The notes under the pieces were generated by a model. It had not been told where the DNA came from. It searched no databases and saw nothing but the letters and a program-made list of their open reading frames with translations. Source: Streptococcaceae bacterium (GTDB lineage: Bacteria; Bacillota; Bacilli; Lactobacillales; Streptococcaceae). Taken from it: a DNA stretch of 18,194 bases. Below are positions 6,624 to 12,078 of this stretch, piece after piece; the first letter of the stretch is position 1; each line of letters starts with the position of its first letter. The stretch lies in the NCBI GenBank assembly GCA_009779335.1, contig WREM01000004.1, forward strand, positions 1 to 18,194, in the 5' to 3' direction. Made by a program: the position numbers and the translations under genes.

Positions 6624-7280
6624 GTGGGTCAAAAAGTACATCCAATTGGAATGCGTGTTGGCGTTATTCGTGACTGGGATGCCAAATGGTATGCCGAAAA
6701 AGAATATGCGGATTACCTTCACGAAGACTTGGCAATTCGTAACCTTATCCAAGAAAAATTGGCTGACGCTTCAGTATCAACTATTGAAACTGAACGTGCT
6801 GTGAACAAAGTTATCGTAACACTTCACACAGCTAAACCGGGTATGGTTATTGGGAAGTCAGGAGCGACGGTTGATAATCTTCGTGCTGAATTGTCAAAAG
6901 TAACAGGTAAACAAGTCCACATCAATATCGTCGAAATCAAAAAGCCTGATTTGGACGCTCATCTTGTTGGGGATGGCATTGCCAAACAACTTGAAGCACG
7001 TATTGCTTTCCGTCGTGCTCAAAAACAAGCTATTCAACGTGCTATGCGTGCAGGAGCTAAAGGAATCAAAACTCAAGTATCTGGTCGTTTGAACGGAGCG
7101 GACATCGCCCGTGCAGAAGGATACTCAGAAGGAACAGTTCCACTCCACACATTGCGTGCAGACATTGACTACGCTTGGGAAGAAGCTGATACTACATACG
7201 GTAAACTCGGAGTTAAAGTCTGGATTTACCGTGGTGAAGTTCTTCCAACTAAGAACAATACTGCGAAAGGAGAAAAATAA
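6624..7280 (+). CDS. rpsC: 30S ribosomal protein S3, GTG start
   Basis: 218 residues. The GTG start at 6624 follows AAGGAGG at a good distance and gives GQKVHPIGMRVGVIRDWDAK, the correct S3 N-terminus. A type II KH domain is visible around GMVIGKSGATVDNLRAEL (about residues 73-90), followed by the C-terminal motif GRLNGADIARAEGYSEGTVP. S3 is at the mRNA entry channel and contributes to helicase activity and DNA-damage-related functions. The Shine-Dalgarno for rplP lies in its last codons and only three bases separate the genes. Confidence 0.98.
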   Translation: MGQKVHPIGMRVGVIRDWDAKWYAEKEYADYLHEDLAIRNLIQEKLADASVSTIETERAVNKVIVTLHTAKPGMVIGKSGATVDNLRAELSKVTGKQVHINIVEIKKPDLDAHLVGDGIAKQLEARIAFRRAQKQAIQRAMRAGAKGIKTQVSGRLNGADIARAEGYSEGTVPLHTLRADIDYAWEEADTTYGKLGVKVWIYRGEVLPTKNNTAKGEK

Positions 7281-7283
7281 TCC

Positions 7284-7703
7284 ATGTTAGTACCAAAACG
7301 TGTTAAACACCGTCGTGAATTCCGCGGTAAAATGCGTGGTGAAGCTAAAGGTGGTAAGGAAGTAACATTCGGTGAATACGGTCTTCAAGCGACTACATCT
7401 CACTGGATTACTAACCGCCAAATCGAAGCTGCCCGTATTGCAATGACTCGTTACATGAAACGTAACGGTCAAGTTTGGATTAAAATCTTCCCTCATAAAT
7501 CATACACATCTAAAGCTATTGGTGTACGTATGGGTAAAGGGAAAGGTGCTCCTGAAGGTTGGGTTGCCCCAGTTAAACGTGGTAAAATCATGTTTGAATT
7601 GGGTGGTGTAAGTGAAGAGATTGCTCGTGAAGCATTACGTCTCGCTTCACACAAACTTCCAATCAAGACTAAATTCGTGAAACGAGAAGGAGGAGAAAAC
7701 TAA
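7284..7703 (+). CDS. rplP: 50S ribosomal protein L16
   Basis: 139 residues. It begins LVPKRVKHRREFRGKMRGEA, the L16 N-terminus, and carries the motifs IKIFPHKSYTSKAIGVRMGK and KGAPEGWVAPVKRGKI, including the arginine-rich loop that contacts A-site tRNA (the region altered in evernimicin resistance elsewhere). GAAAGGAG sits inside the end of rpsC. The stop overlaps the rpmC start by one base (TAATG), so translation of the two is probably coupled. Confidence 0.98.
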   Translation: MLVPKRVKHRREFRGKMRGEAKGGKEVTFGEYGLQATTSHWITNRQIEAARIAMTRYMKRNGQVWIKIFPHKSYTSKAIGVRMGKGKGAPEGWVAPVKRGKIMFELGGVSEEIAREALRLASHKLPIKTKFVKREGGEN

Positions 7704-7912
7704 TGAAATTGAATGAAACAAAAACATTGCTTAGTGATCTCCGTGGATTGTCAGTTGAAGAATTGACAACACGTGAACAAGAATTGAGAAAAGAATTGTT
7801 TGACCTTCGTTTCCAAGCTGCAGCAGGGAAACTCGAAAACACTGCTAAGCTTAAAGAAGTCAAAAAAACAATTGCACGTGTGAAAACTGTGCAACGTGAA
7901 TTAACTAAATAG
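7703..7912 (+). CDS. rpmC: 50S ribosomal protein L29
   Basis: 69 residues, typical. It has the two-helix pattern of L29: LRGLSVEELTTREQELRKEL, then LFDLRFQAAAGKLENTAKLK, with the arginine-rich end ARVKTVQRE. L29 lies beside L23 at the tunnel exit. It overlaps the rplP stop by one base and has AAGGAGG within the rplP end. It contains an intact 7-A run in frame, a useful comparison for the broken small genes further on. Confidence 0.97.
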   Translation: MKLNETKTLLSDLRGLSVEELTTREQELRKELFDLRFQAAAGKLENTAKLKEVKKTIARVKTVQRELTK

Positions 7913-7929
7913 ATCGGGAGAACTTATAA

Positions 7930-8190
7930 ATGGAACGCAATCAACGTAAAGTTTATCAAGGCCGTGTGGTTTCAGACAAAATGGATAAAACTATCTCAGT
8001 TGTCGTAGAAACTAAACGTAACCACCCTGTCTATGGTAAACGTATCAACTATTCTAAAAAATACAAAGCTCATGACGAAGAAAATACTGCCAAAACTGGT
8101 GATATTGTTCGCATCATGGAAACTCGTCCTTTATCAAAAGACAAACGTTTCCGTCTTGTAGAAATCGTTGAAGAAGCTGTAATTATCTAA
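7930..8190 (+). CDS. rpsQ: 30S ribosomal protein S17
   Basis: 86 residues, standard. It is an OB-fold protein with KVYQGRVVSDKMDKTISVVV at the N-terminus and the signature GDIVRIMETRPLSKDKRFRL near residues 57-76. S17 is an early assembly protein of the 30S body binding 16S rRNA helices 7 and 11. The spacing of 17 bases to rpmC and 22 to rplN fits one transcript. The Shine-Dalgarno (GGGAG) is moderate. Confidence 0.97.
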   Translation: MERNQRKVYQGRVVSDKMDKTISVVVETKRNHPVYGKRINYSKKYKAHDEENTAKTGDIVRIMETRPLSKDKRFRLVEIVEEAVII

Positions 8191-8212
8191 GCAAAACTAG
8201 GAGGAAAAACGC

Positions 8213-8581
8213 ATGATTCAAACAGAAAGCCGTTTGAAAGTTGCTGATAACTCTGGTGCCAAAGAAATCTTGACTATCCGTGTACTCGGAGGGTCAAGTC
8301 GTAAATTCGCTGGTATCGGTGACACTATCGTTGCAACTGTAAAATCAGCTGCTCCTGGTGGAGCAGTAAAAAAAGGTGAAGTGGTTCGTGCTGTCATCGT
8401 TCGTACAAAATCTGGTGCTAAGCGTCCTGATGGATCTTACATCAAATTTGATGAAAATGCAGCCGTTCTTATCCGTGAGGATAAAACACCTCGTGGAACT
8501 CGTATCTTTGGCCCTGTCGCACGTGAATTACGTGAGGGGGGTTATATGAAGATTGTTTCCCTTGCACCTGAGGTTCTTTAA
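8213..8581 (+). CDS. rplN: 50S ribosomal protein L14
   Basis: 122 residues, standard. It starts IQTESRLKVADNSGAKEILT and contains the L14 signature around residues 60-86 (RAVIVRTKSGAKRPDGSYIK then FDENAAVLI). L14 forms inter-subunit bridges with 16S rRNA helix 14 and is the docking site of the silencing factor RsfS. CTAGGAGG precedes ATG. A 200-base gap follows before rplX, with a second palindromic element and tandem hairpins, so L14 and L24 are unusually far apart for this cluster. Confidence 0.98.
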   Translation: MIQTESRLKVADNSGAKEILTIRVLGGSSRKFAGIGDTIVATVKSAAPGGAVKKGEVVRAVIVRTKSGAKRPDGSYIKFDENAAVLIREDKTPRGTRIFGPVARELREGGYMKIVSLAPEVL

Positions 8582-8591
8582 TTTTATCGTA

Positions 8592-8652
8592 ACTTCTTCG
8601 TCAGCCTTCGGCTTGTGTACTTAAGTACACGTCGCCTTAGCTTCCTTGAATT
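8592..8652. repeat. BOX-like intergenic palindromic element, copy 2 (rplN-rplX)
   Basis: ACTTCTTCGTCAG (8592-8604) at the left and CTTGAATT (8645-8652) at the right match copy 1. The centre is the 16-base perfect palindrome GTGTACTTAAGTACAC (8615-8630). Confidence 0.65.
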
Positions 8653-8675
8653 TACTTCAAAAATATAAAGAAAAA

Positions 8676-8764
8676 GTTTTGAATTTTTCAAAACAATTAT
8701 TGTCAATAAATTCCAAACCATCTTTGATGGTGTAGTCCCCTGCTTGTCAGGGTGCCCATAGGGC
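8676..8764 (+). promoter_or_regulatory. Tandem hairpins upstream of rplX
   Basis: Four small stems stand in a row: GTTTTGAA/TTCAAAAC (8676-8694), ACCATC/GATGGT (8717-8731), CCCTG/CAGGG (8738-8752) and GCCC/GGGC (8754-8764). The last ends just before the rplX Shine-Dalgarno. The density suggests a regulatory leader or an RNA-processing site; no confident promoter was found in this gap. Confidence 0.45.
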
Positions 8765-8781
8765 GTAAGAAAGGAAATACT

Positions 8782-9087
8782 ATGTTTGTAAAAACTGGTG
8801 ATACAGTTAAAGTCATTGCGGGTAAATCTCGTGGTGTCGAAGGTAAAGTCATTAAGGCTTTGCCAAGAGTAAATAAAGTTGTGGTTGAAGGTGCCAACAT
8901 CATGAAAAAACACCAAAAACCCAACAATGAAAATCCTAGTGGAGCTATTCTTGAAATCGAAGCACCAATGCACGTGTCAAACGTACAAGTACTCGATAAA
9001 GATGGAGTAGCCGGTCGTGTAGGTTACAAAGAAGTTGACGGTAAAAAAGTCCGCTTCAACAAAAAATCAGGACAAGTCCTAGACTAA
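8782..9087 (+). CDS. rplX: 50S ribosomal protein L24
   Basis: 101 residues. The ATG at 8782 has AGAAAGGA before it and gives FVKTGDTVKVIAGKSRGVEG, the L24 N-terminus with its KOW motif. An in-frame GTG ten codons upstream (8752) is rejected because it lies in a hairpin and would add unrelated residues. L24 initiates assembly of the large subunit by binding the 5' end of 23S rRNA and lies by the tunnel exit. The motif VVEGANIMKKHQKP is typical. rplE follows after 17 bases. Confidence 0.97.
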   Translation: MFVKTGDTVKVIAGKSRGVEGKVIKALPRVNKVVVEGANIMKKHQKPNNENPSGAILEIEAPMHVSNVQVLDKDGVAGRVGYKEVDGKKVRFNKKSGQVLD

Positions 9088-9104
9088 GAGGAAGGAGAAA
9101 ATAT

Positions 9105-9647
9105 ATGTCTAATCGTTTAAAAGAAAAATACACTAACGAAGTTGTACCAGTCTTGACAGAGAAGTTTAGTTACTCATCAATCATGGCAGTACCAAAAGTT
9201 GATAAAATCGTGATTAACATGGGTGTTGGAGATGCTGTAAACAACTCTAAAAATCTTGATAAAGCTGTTGAAGAATTAGCACTTATCTCTGGTCAAAAGC
9301 CATTGATCACTAAAGCTAAGAAATCAATCGCTGCCTTCCGTCTTCGTGAAGGAGTAGCAATCGGTGCTAAAGTTACACTTCGTGGTGAACGTATGTATGA
9401 ATTCTTGGATAAATTGGTCACTGTTTCTCTTCCTCGTGTCCGTGATTTCCATGGTGTATCAAAGAAAGCCTTTGATGGACGTGGGAACTACACACTTGGT
9501 GTGAAAGAACAGTTGATCTTCCCTGAAATCAACTATGATGATGTATCTAAAGTTCGTGGAATGGATGTTGTTATCGTAACAACAGCCAACACTGACGAGG
9601 AATCACGTGAATTGCTTACTCAAATGGGTATGCCATTCGCTAAATAG
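9105..9647 (+). CDS. rplE: 50S ribosomal protein L5
   Basis: 180 residues, standard. It contains the L5 signature MAVPKVDKIVINMGVGDAV at about 28-46, and later VSLPRVRDFHGVSKKAFDGR with GNYTLGVKEQLIFPEI. L5 binds 5S rRNA with L18 and contacts P-site tRNA in the central protuberance. GAAGGAG precedes ATG. It lies between rplX (17 bases) and rpsZ (18 bases). Nothing irregular was seen. Confidence 0.98.
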   Translation: MSNRLKEKYTNEVVPVLTEKFSYSSIMAVPKVDKIVINMGVGDAVNNSKNLDKAVEELALISGQKPLITKAKKSIAAFRLREGVAIGAKVTLRGERMYEFLDKLVTVSLPRVRDFHGVSKKAFDGRGNYTLGVKEQLIFPEINYDDVSKVRGMDVVIVTTANTDEESRELLTQMGMPFAK

Positions 9648-9665
9648 GAATAAGGAGAATATAAA

Positions 9666-9851
9666 ATGGCTAAGAAAGCTATGGTAGTAAAAAGCAAACG
9701 CCCAGCAAAATTCTCAACGCAAGCCTACACTCGTTGTGAAAAATGCGGACGCCCACATTCAGTATATCGCAAGTTCAAACTCTGCCGTATCTGTTTGCGT
9801 GAGTTGGCTTATAAGGGTCAACTTCCTGGAGTTAAAAAAGCTTCATGGTAA
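9666..9851 (+). CDS. rpsZ: 30S ribosomal protein S14, zinc-binding type Z
   Basis: 61 residues, the short zinc form (the zinc-free paralogue is about 89). Four cysteines form two pairs: Cys24/Cys27 (TRCEKCGRPH) and Cys40/Cys43 (LCRICLREL). The C-terminus GQLPGVKKASW is diagnostic. S14 is a late-assembling head protein next to S3 and S10. AAGGAG stands before ATG. It is the last gene before a palindromic element, a strong terminator and the ~1 kb insert, so here the cluster's transcript apparently stops. This gene is often named rpsN or rpsN1 in streptococci. Confidence 0.97.
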   Translation: MAKKAMVVKSKRPAKFSTQAYTRCEKCGRPHSVYRKFKLCRICLRELAYKGQLPGVKKASW

Positions 9852-9865
9852 AAATTTCTGTCGGC

Positions 9866-9927
9866 TAATCATCGTCAGATAAGCACTTGTGTACTCAAAT
9901 ACACTACGTCTTTCTCTTCTCTGATTA
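9866..9927. repeat. BOX-like intergenic palindromic element, copy 3 (rpsZ-rpsH), diverged
   Basis: Outer arms TAATCA (9866-9871) and TGATTA (9922-9927) enclose TCGTCAG (9872-9878) and an imperfect core, GTGTA (9889-9893) against TACAC (9900-9904). The total of 62 bases equals copy 1, but the sequence has drifted. Confidence 0.5.
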
Positions 9928-9945
9928 TCTCTAAGAAATATAGAT

Positions 9946-9972
9946 AAACTATCTCGATGAGATGGTTTTTTT
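9946..9972 (+). terminator. Rho-independent terminator after rpsZ
   Basis: AAACTATCTC (9946-9955) pairs with GAGATGGTTT (9959-9968), 10 bp with one G-U, loop GAT, then more T residues to 9972. This strong terminator sits inside the usual spc operon. Confidence 0.85.
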
Positions 9973-10063
9973 GTATTAATTTGAACTGACTTTGTAAAAA
10001 TAAAAAATCATCTCATTTTGGGGTACTTTTTGTTTGGAATGTTATAAAAAATATTGAAAAACG

Positions 10064-10104
10064 CATAAGTATATACTTATGTTAAAACTTGACAAAGTTT
10101 TAAC
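10064..10104. promoter_or_regulatory. Two abutting perfect palindromes, putative operators
   Basis: CATAAGTATATACTTATG (10064-10081) is a perfect 18-base palindrome. Sharing its last G, a second perfect inverted repeat (10081-10104) has 10-base arms GTTAAAACTT and AAGTTTTAAC around GACA. The second contains a TTGACA (10089-10094) and overlaps the -35 region of the promoter for the small-peptide unit. The arrangement suggests repressor binding; the regulator is not in the window. Confidence 0.6.
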
Positions 10105-10128
10105 ATATTCTTACTTGGAGATTATATT
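10100..10128 (+). promoter_or_regulatory. Promoter of the small-peptide unit
   Basis: TTAACA (10100-10105), 17-base spacer, TATATT (10123-10128), each one mismatch from consensus. The predicted start lies near 10135, giving a leader of only about 14 bases. A perfect TTGACA at 10089 is an alternative -35, but no good -10 stands at the right distance from it. Confidence 0.5.
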
Positions 10129-10148
10129 ACTAATAGGAGGGTAAAATC

Positions 10149-10267
10149 ATGAGTGAAAAAAAGAAGTAGCAGCAGCTATCGTTGCAGACGTGGCAAAAGC
10201 TGCAGCTGTAGCCGTAGTTAGTACACTTGCGAGTGTAGCTGTTGAATTATTAAAAAACAAAAAATAA
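10149..10267 (+). pseudogene. Small Ala/Val-rich peptide gene, interrupted by a -1 frameshift at A AAA AAG
   Basis: ATG at 10149 follows a strong TAGGAGGG by about 8 bases, yet the frame stops after six codons at TAG (10167-10169). Codons 3-5 are GAA AAA AAG, which contain the classic slippery heptamer A AAA AAG (10157-10163). A -1 shift there continues as EVAAAIVADVAKAAAVAVV and on to TAA at 10265, giving 39 residues: a short charged start, an Ala/Val-rich hydrophobic helix, and a KNKK tail. GCAGCT (10172-10177) can pair with AGCTGC (10198-10203) downstream as a possible stimulating stem. It may be programmed frameshifting, a phase-variable or decayed gene, or an undercalled A run. It resembles a membrane-active or leaderless-bacteriocin-like peptide only in general character; I recognise no family. 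Confidence 0.5.
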
Positions 10268-10301
10268 AATAATATGTCACTTTGAATCTTAGGAGTTAAT
10301 T

Positions 10302-10477
10302 ATGAGCCAAAAACAATGGGGGCATGGATATCGTGCAGGTGTAAAAGATGAACGAAAAAAAGCAAAACAAGTACATCAACAAGGACAGATTGAAGGGGGA
10401 GTTGCGGGGGGGTGCTTGGAACGCTGATTATTGCTGGAATTAGTCTAGTTGTAAAGAGTATCACAGACAAAAAATAA
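10302..10477 (+). pseudogene. Small basic peptide with C-terminal membrane segment, interrupted by a -1 frameshift at G GGG GGG
   Basis: ATG at 10302 follows TTAGGAG. The zero frame gives 41 residues (MSQKQWGHGYRAGVKDE onward) and stops at TGA (10425-10427), losing any membrane segment. The run of seven G (10406-10412) is in register as G GGG GGG. A -1 shift there gives VLGTLIIAGISLVVKSITDKK and ends at TAA 10475, a 58-residue peptide with a basic N-terminal half rich in Lys, Arg and Gln, a Gly-rich hinge and one hydrophobic helix. The restored end has the same design as its neighbours. It lies 34 bases after the first small gene and 24 before the third, presumably in one transcript. The family is not recognised, and it may be intact if the G run is miscalled. 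Confidence 0.5.
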
Positions 10478-10501
10478 TATAGTAGTTTAAGGAGAAAATA
10501 A

Positions 10502-10648
10502 ATGCCAAGAGGTCTAAAAAATGGACACCCATTTACTGGAAATCAATATACAGGGGGAAAACCGTATCCAAAAGGTGGAGGCGGATGTTTAATTTTCCTA
10601 ATTTTAGGAGCAGGTACTCTGATTCAATTATTCACAAAAATTTTTTAA
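10502..10648 (+). CDS. 48-residue Gly-rich peptide with C-terminal membrane segment, unknown
   Basis: An intact small frame with TTAAGGAG seven bases before ATG. The first half is polar and Gly/Lys-rich, reading MPRGLKNGHPFTGNQYTGG and then KPYPKGGGGC; the second half is a single hydrophobic helix with the GAG motif, ending IQLFTKIF. The architecture (basic, glycine-rich head; Gly hinge; C-terminal helix) parallels the second small gene after its frame is restored. No signal peptide, double-glycine leader or known bacteriocin motif is evident. It is the last gene of the insert and is followed by a strong terminator. Coding status rests on the Shine-Dalgarno, the shared design and the compact unit. 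Confidence 0.6.
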   Translation: MPRGLKNGHPFTGNQYTGGKPYPKGGGGCLIFLILGAGTLIQLFTKIF

Positions 10649-10717
10649 AGTTTTTAAGGAAAAATTGATGAAGATGATAATTTTTTAAAAGAGAATTATA
10701 ACATGAAACACCCGAAG

Positions 10718-10751
10718 GCGTTGTCAATTATTGACAGTGCTTTTTCTTTTT
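10718..10751 (+). terminator. Terminator of the small-peptide unit, overlapping the rpsH promoter
   Basis: GCGTTGTCAA (10718-10727) pairs with TTGACAGTGC (10731-10740), 10 bp with two G-U pairs and loop TTA, followed by TTTTTCTTTTT. Its 3' arm contains the -35 hexamer TTGACA of the next promoter. Confidence 0.85.
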
Positions 10752-10759
10752 GATATAAT
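10731..10759 (+). promoter_or_regulatory. Perfect consensus promoter for rpsH
   Basis: TTGACA (10731-10736), exactly 17 bases, TATAAT (10754-10759), with TGA before the -10 (extended -10). This is the best promoter in the window. The transcript would start near 10766. Confidence 0.9.
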
Positions 10760-10765
10760 GATTAA

Positions 10766-10855
10766 GTTCGGTCTTTGTGCTTGCACGGGGCCTCATTAAT
10801 TTGAAAGTGGGAATTGAACGCTCCCAAACTACAAATAATAGAAGGAGTATTACTT
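10766..10855 (+). promoter_or_regulatory. Structured leader of rpsH
   Basis: GGTCTTTGTGC can fold on GCACGGGGCC with a 2-base loop (about 10770-10793, several G-U pairs, one bulge). A second stem, GGGA with TCCC, follows near 10809-10827 before the Shine-Dalgarno GAAGGAGT. S8 autoregulation is known in other bacteria, so an S8-binding site is possible; I could not match the S8 consensus by eye. Confidence 0.4.
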
Positions 10856-11254
10856 ATGGTAATGACTGATCCGATTGCAGACTTCATGACTCGTATTCGT
10901 AATGGTAACATGCGTAAATTCGATGTTGTAGAAGCACCTGCGTCAAAAATCAAACGTGAAATCGCAGAAATCCTCAAATCTGAGGGGTATGTGAAAGACG
11001 TTGAGTACGTTGAAGATAACAAACAAGGCGTTATCCGTGTTTTCTTGAAATATGGAGCTAACGGTGAAAAAGTAATCACTAACTTGAAACGTATCTCTAA
11101 ACCGGGTTTGCGTGTTTACGCTAAATCTACTGATGTACCTAAAGTGCTTAATGGACTGGGTACAGCAATTATCTCAACTTCTGAAGGTGTCATCACTGAT
11201 AAAGAAGCACGCCAAAAGAATGTTGGTGGAGAAGTATTAGCTTACATTTGGTAA
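10856..11254 (+). CDS. rpsH: 30S ribosomal protein S8
   Basis: 132 residues. ATG at 10856 lies eight bases after GAAGGAGT and gives MVMTDPIADFMTRIRNGNMR, the S8 N-terminus; a TTG further upstream in frame (10814) is rejected since it lies in the leader. The C-terminal signature STSEGVITDKEARQKNVGGE is present. S8 binds the central domain of 16S rRNA and in Escherichia coli represses the spc operon. Here it is the first gene of a separate transcription unit with its own strong promoter, downstream of the small-peptide insert, instead of following S14 directly. Confidence 0.98.
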   Translation: MVMTDPIADFMTRIRNGNMRKFDVVEAPASKIKREIAEILKSEGYVKDVEYVEDNKQGVIRVFLKYGANGEKVITNLKRISKPGLRVYAKSTDVPKVLNGLGTAIISTSEGVITDKEARQKNVGGEVLAYIW

Positions 11255-11310
11255 TCTAATCACTGTGAAAACGGGCTAAAGACCCGACAATTTAACAGAA
11301 GGAGACAAAA

Positions 11311-11847
11311 ATGTCACGTATTGGTAACAAAATCATCACTCTTCCTGCTGGTGTAGAAGTCAAGCAAGAAGGTGCAAATGTAACTGTCAAAGGAGCTAAA
11401 GGAGAACTTACTCGTTCTATTTCTTCTCAAATTGAGATGGAAGTAAATGGAACGGAAGTCAGCTTCAAACGTCCTAATGACTCAAAAGAAATGAAAACAA
11501 TCCACGGAACTACTCGTGCCAATGTAAATAACATGGTCGTTGGAGTATCTGAAGGATTCAAAAAAGAACTTGAAATGATCGGGGTTGGGTACCGTGCACA
11601 ATTACAAGGAAATAAACTTGTCTTGTCTGTTGGTAAATCTCACCCTGATGAAGTTACAGCTCCAGAAGGTGTAACTTTTGAAGTACCTGATGCTACTCAC
11701 ATCAATGTTAGCGGAGCTAACAAAGAAGTGGTTGGACAAATGGCGGCATTCATCCGCAGTCGTCGTTCTCCAGAACCTTATAAAGGTAAAGGGATTCGTT
11801 ACGTTGGAGAGTATGTTCGTCGTAAAGAAGGTAAAACTGGTAAATAA
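11311..11847 (+). CDS. rplF: 50S ribosomal protein L6
   Basis: 178 residues, standard. It starts SRIGNKIITLPAGVEVKQEG; the C-terminal signature RRSPEPYKGKGIRYVGEYVR is present. L6 consists of two similar domains and sits near the sarcin-ricin loop and the factor-binding site. AGAAGGAG precedes ATG. A small hairpin, CGGG/CCCG, stands in the 56-base gap after rpsH. A 231-base gap with the largest palindrome of the window follows before rplR. Confidence 0.98.
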   Translation: MSRIGNKIITLPAGVEVKQEGANVTVKGAKGELTRSISSQIEMEVNGTEVSFKRPNDSKEMKTIHGTTRANVNNMVVGVSEGFKKELEMIGVGYRAQLQGNKLVLSVGKSHPDEVTAPEGVTFEVPDATHINVSGANKEVVGQMAAFIRSRRSPEPYKGKGIRYVGEYVRRKEGKTGK

Positions 11848-11851
11848 TTTT

Positions 11852-11946
11852 CTTCTTCGTTCTAGCTTCGTTAATTTTTGGTGTGGTGTACTTAAGTACA
11901 CCACACCATGAACTTCGTTCTAAAAATTGCCTCGCTGTAACTTGAA
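11852..11946. repeat. Palindromic element copy 4 (rplF-rplR), with a 30-base perfect palindrome
   Basis: A perfect 30-base palindrome at 11879-11908 is centred on GTGTACTTAAGTACAC, the same 16-base core as copy 2. It is flanked by a direct repeat, CTTCGTTCTA (11855-11864 and 11913-11922), and ends near CTTGAA (11941-11946). The remaining 130 bases up to rplR are A/T-rich with a weak TGATGG/CTATCA hairpin (about 12033-12050) and no convincing terminator. Confidence 0.65.
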
Positions 11947-12078
11947 GATGATTTATCGTTTATTCTGAATCAAGTAAGGTTCAAAATAATAAAATTAAAA
12001 AGAAATAAATTCCACTGTCTCACAGCAGTATTTGATGGCAAAAACTATCAAAAATATTAAAATACAAGAGGTATAATT

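Noticed and set aside
8584..8973. Open minus-strand frame of 129 codons across the rplN-rplX gap and rplX.
   Set aside because: It is antisense to rplX, has no ribosome site and its protein has no recognisable pattern; codon constraints of the sense gene explain the open frame.
10674..10754. Tiny frames before rpsH, such as ATGAAACACCCGAAGG onward (16 codons).
   Set aside because: They run through the terminator hairpin and lack a good ribosome site.
9852..10855. An insertion sequence or prophage as the origin of the insert.
   Set aside because: No transposase or integrase frame, no terminal inverted repeats bounding the insert, and no clear target duplication could be seen.
12032..12060. 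TTGATG-N17-TATTAA as a promoter for rplR.
   Set aside because: Both hexamers are poor and the start would lie only about 12 bases before the GTG, upstream of too little leader; not convincing in an A/T-rich gap.
9852..12078. CRISPR array or tRNA/rRNA genes in the long gaps.
   Set aside because: No regular direct repeats with spacers and no cloverleaf or rRNA sequence is visible; the repeats are isolated palindromes.
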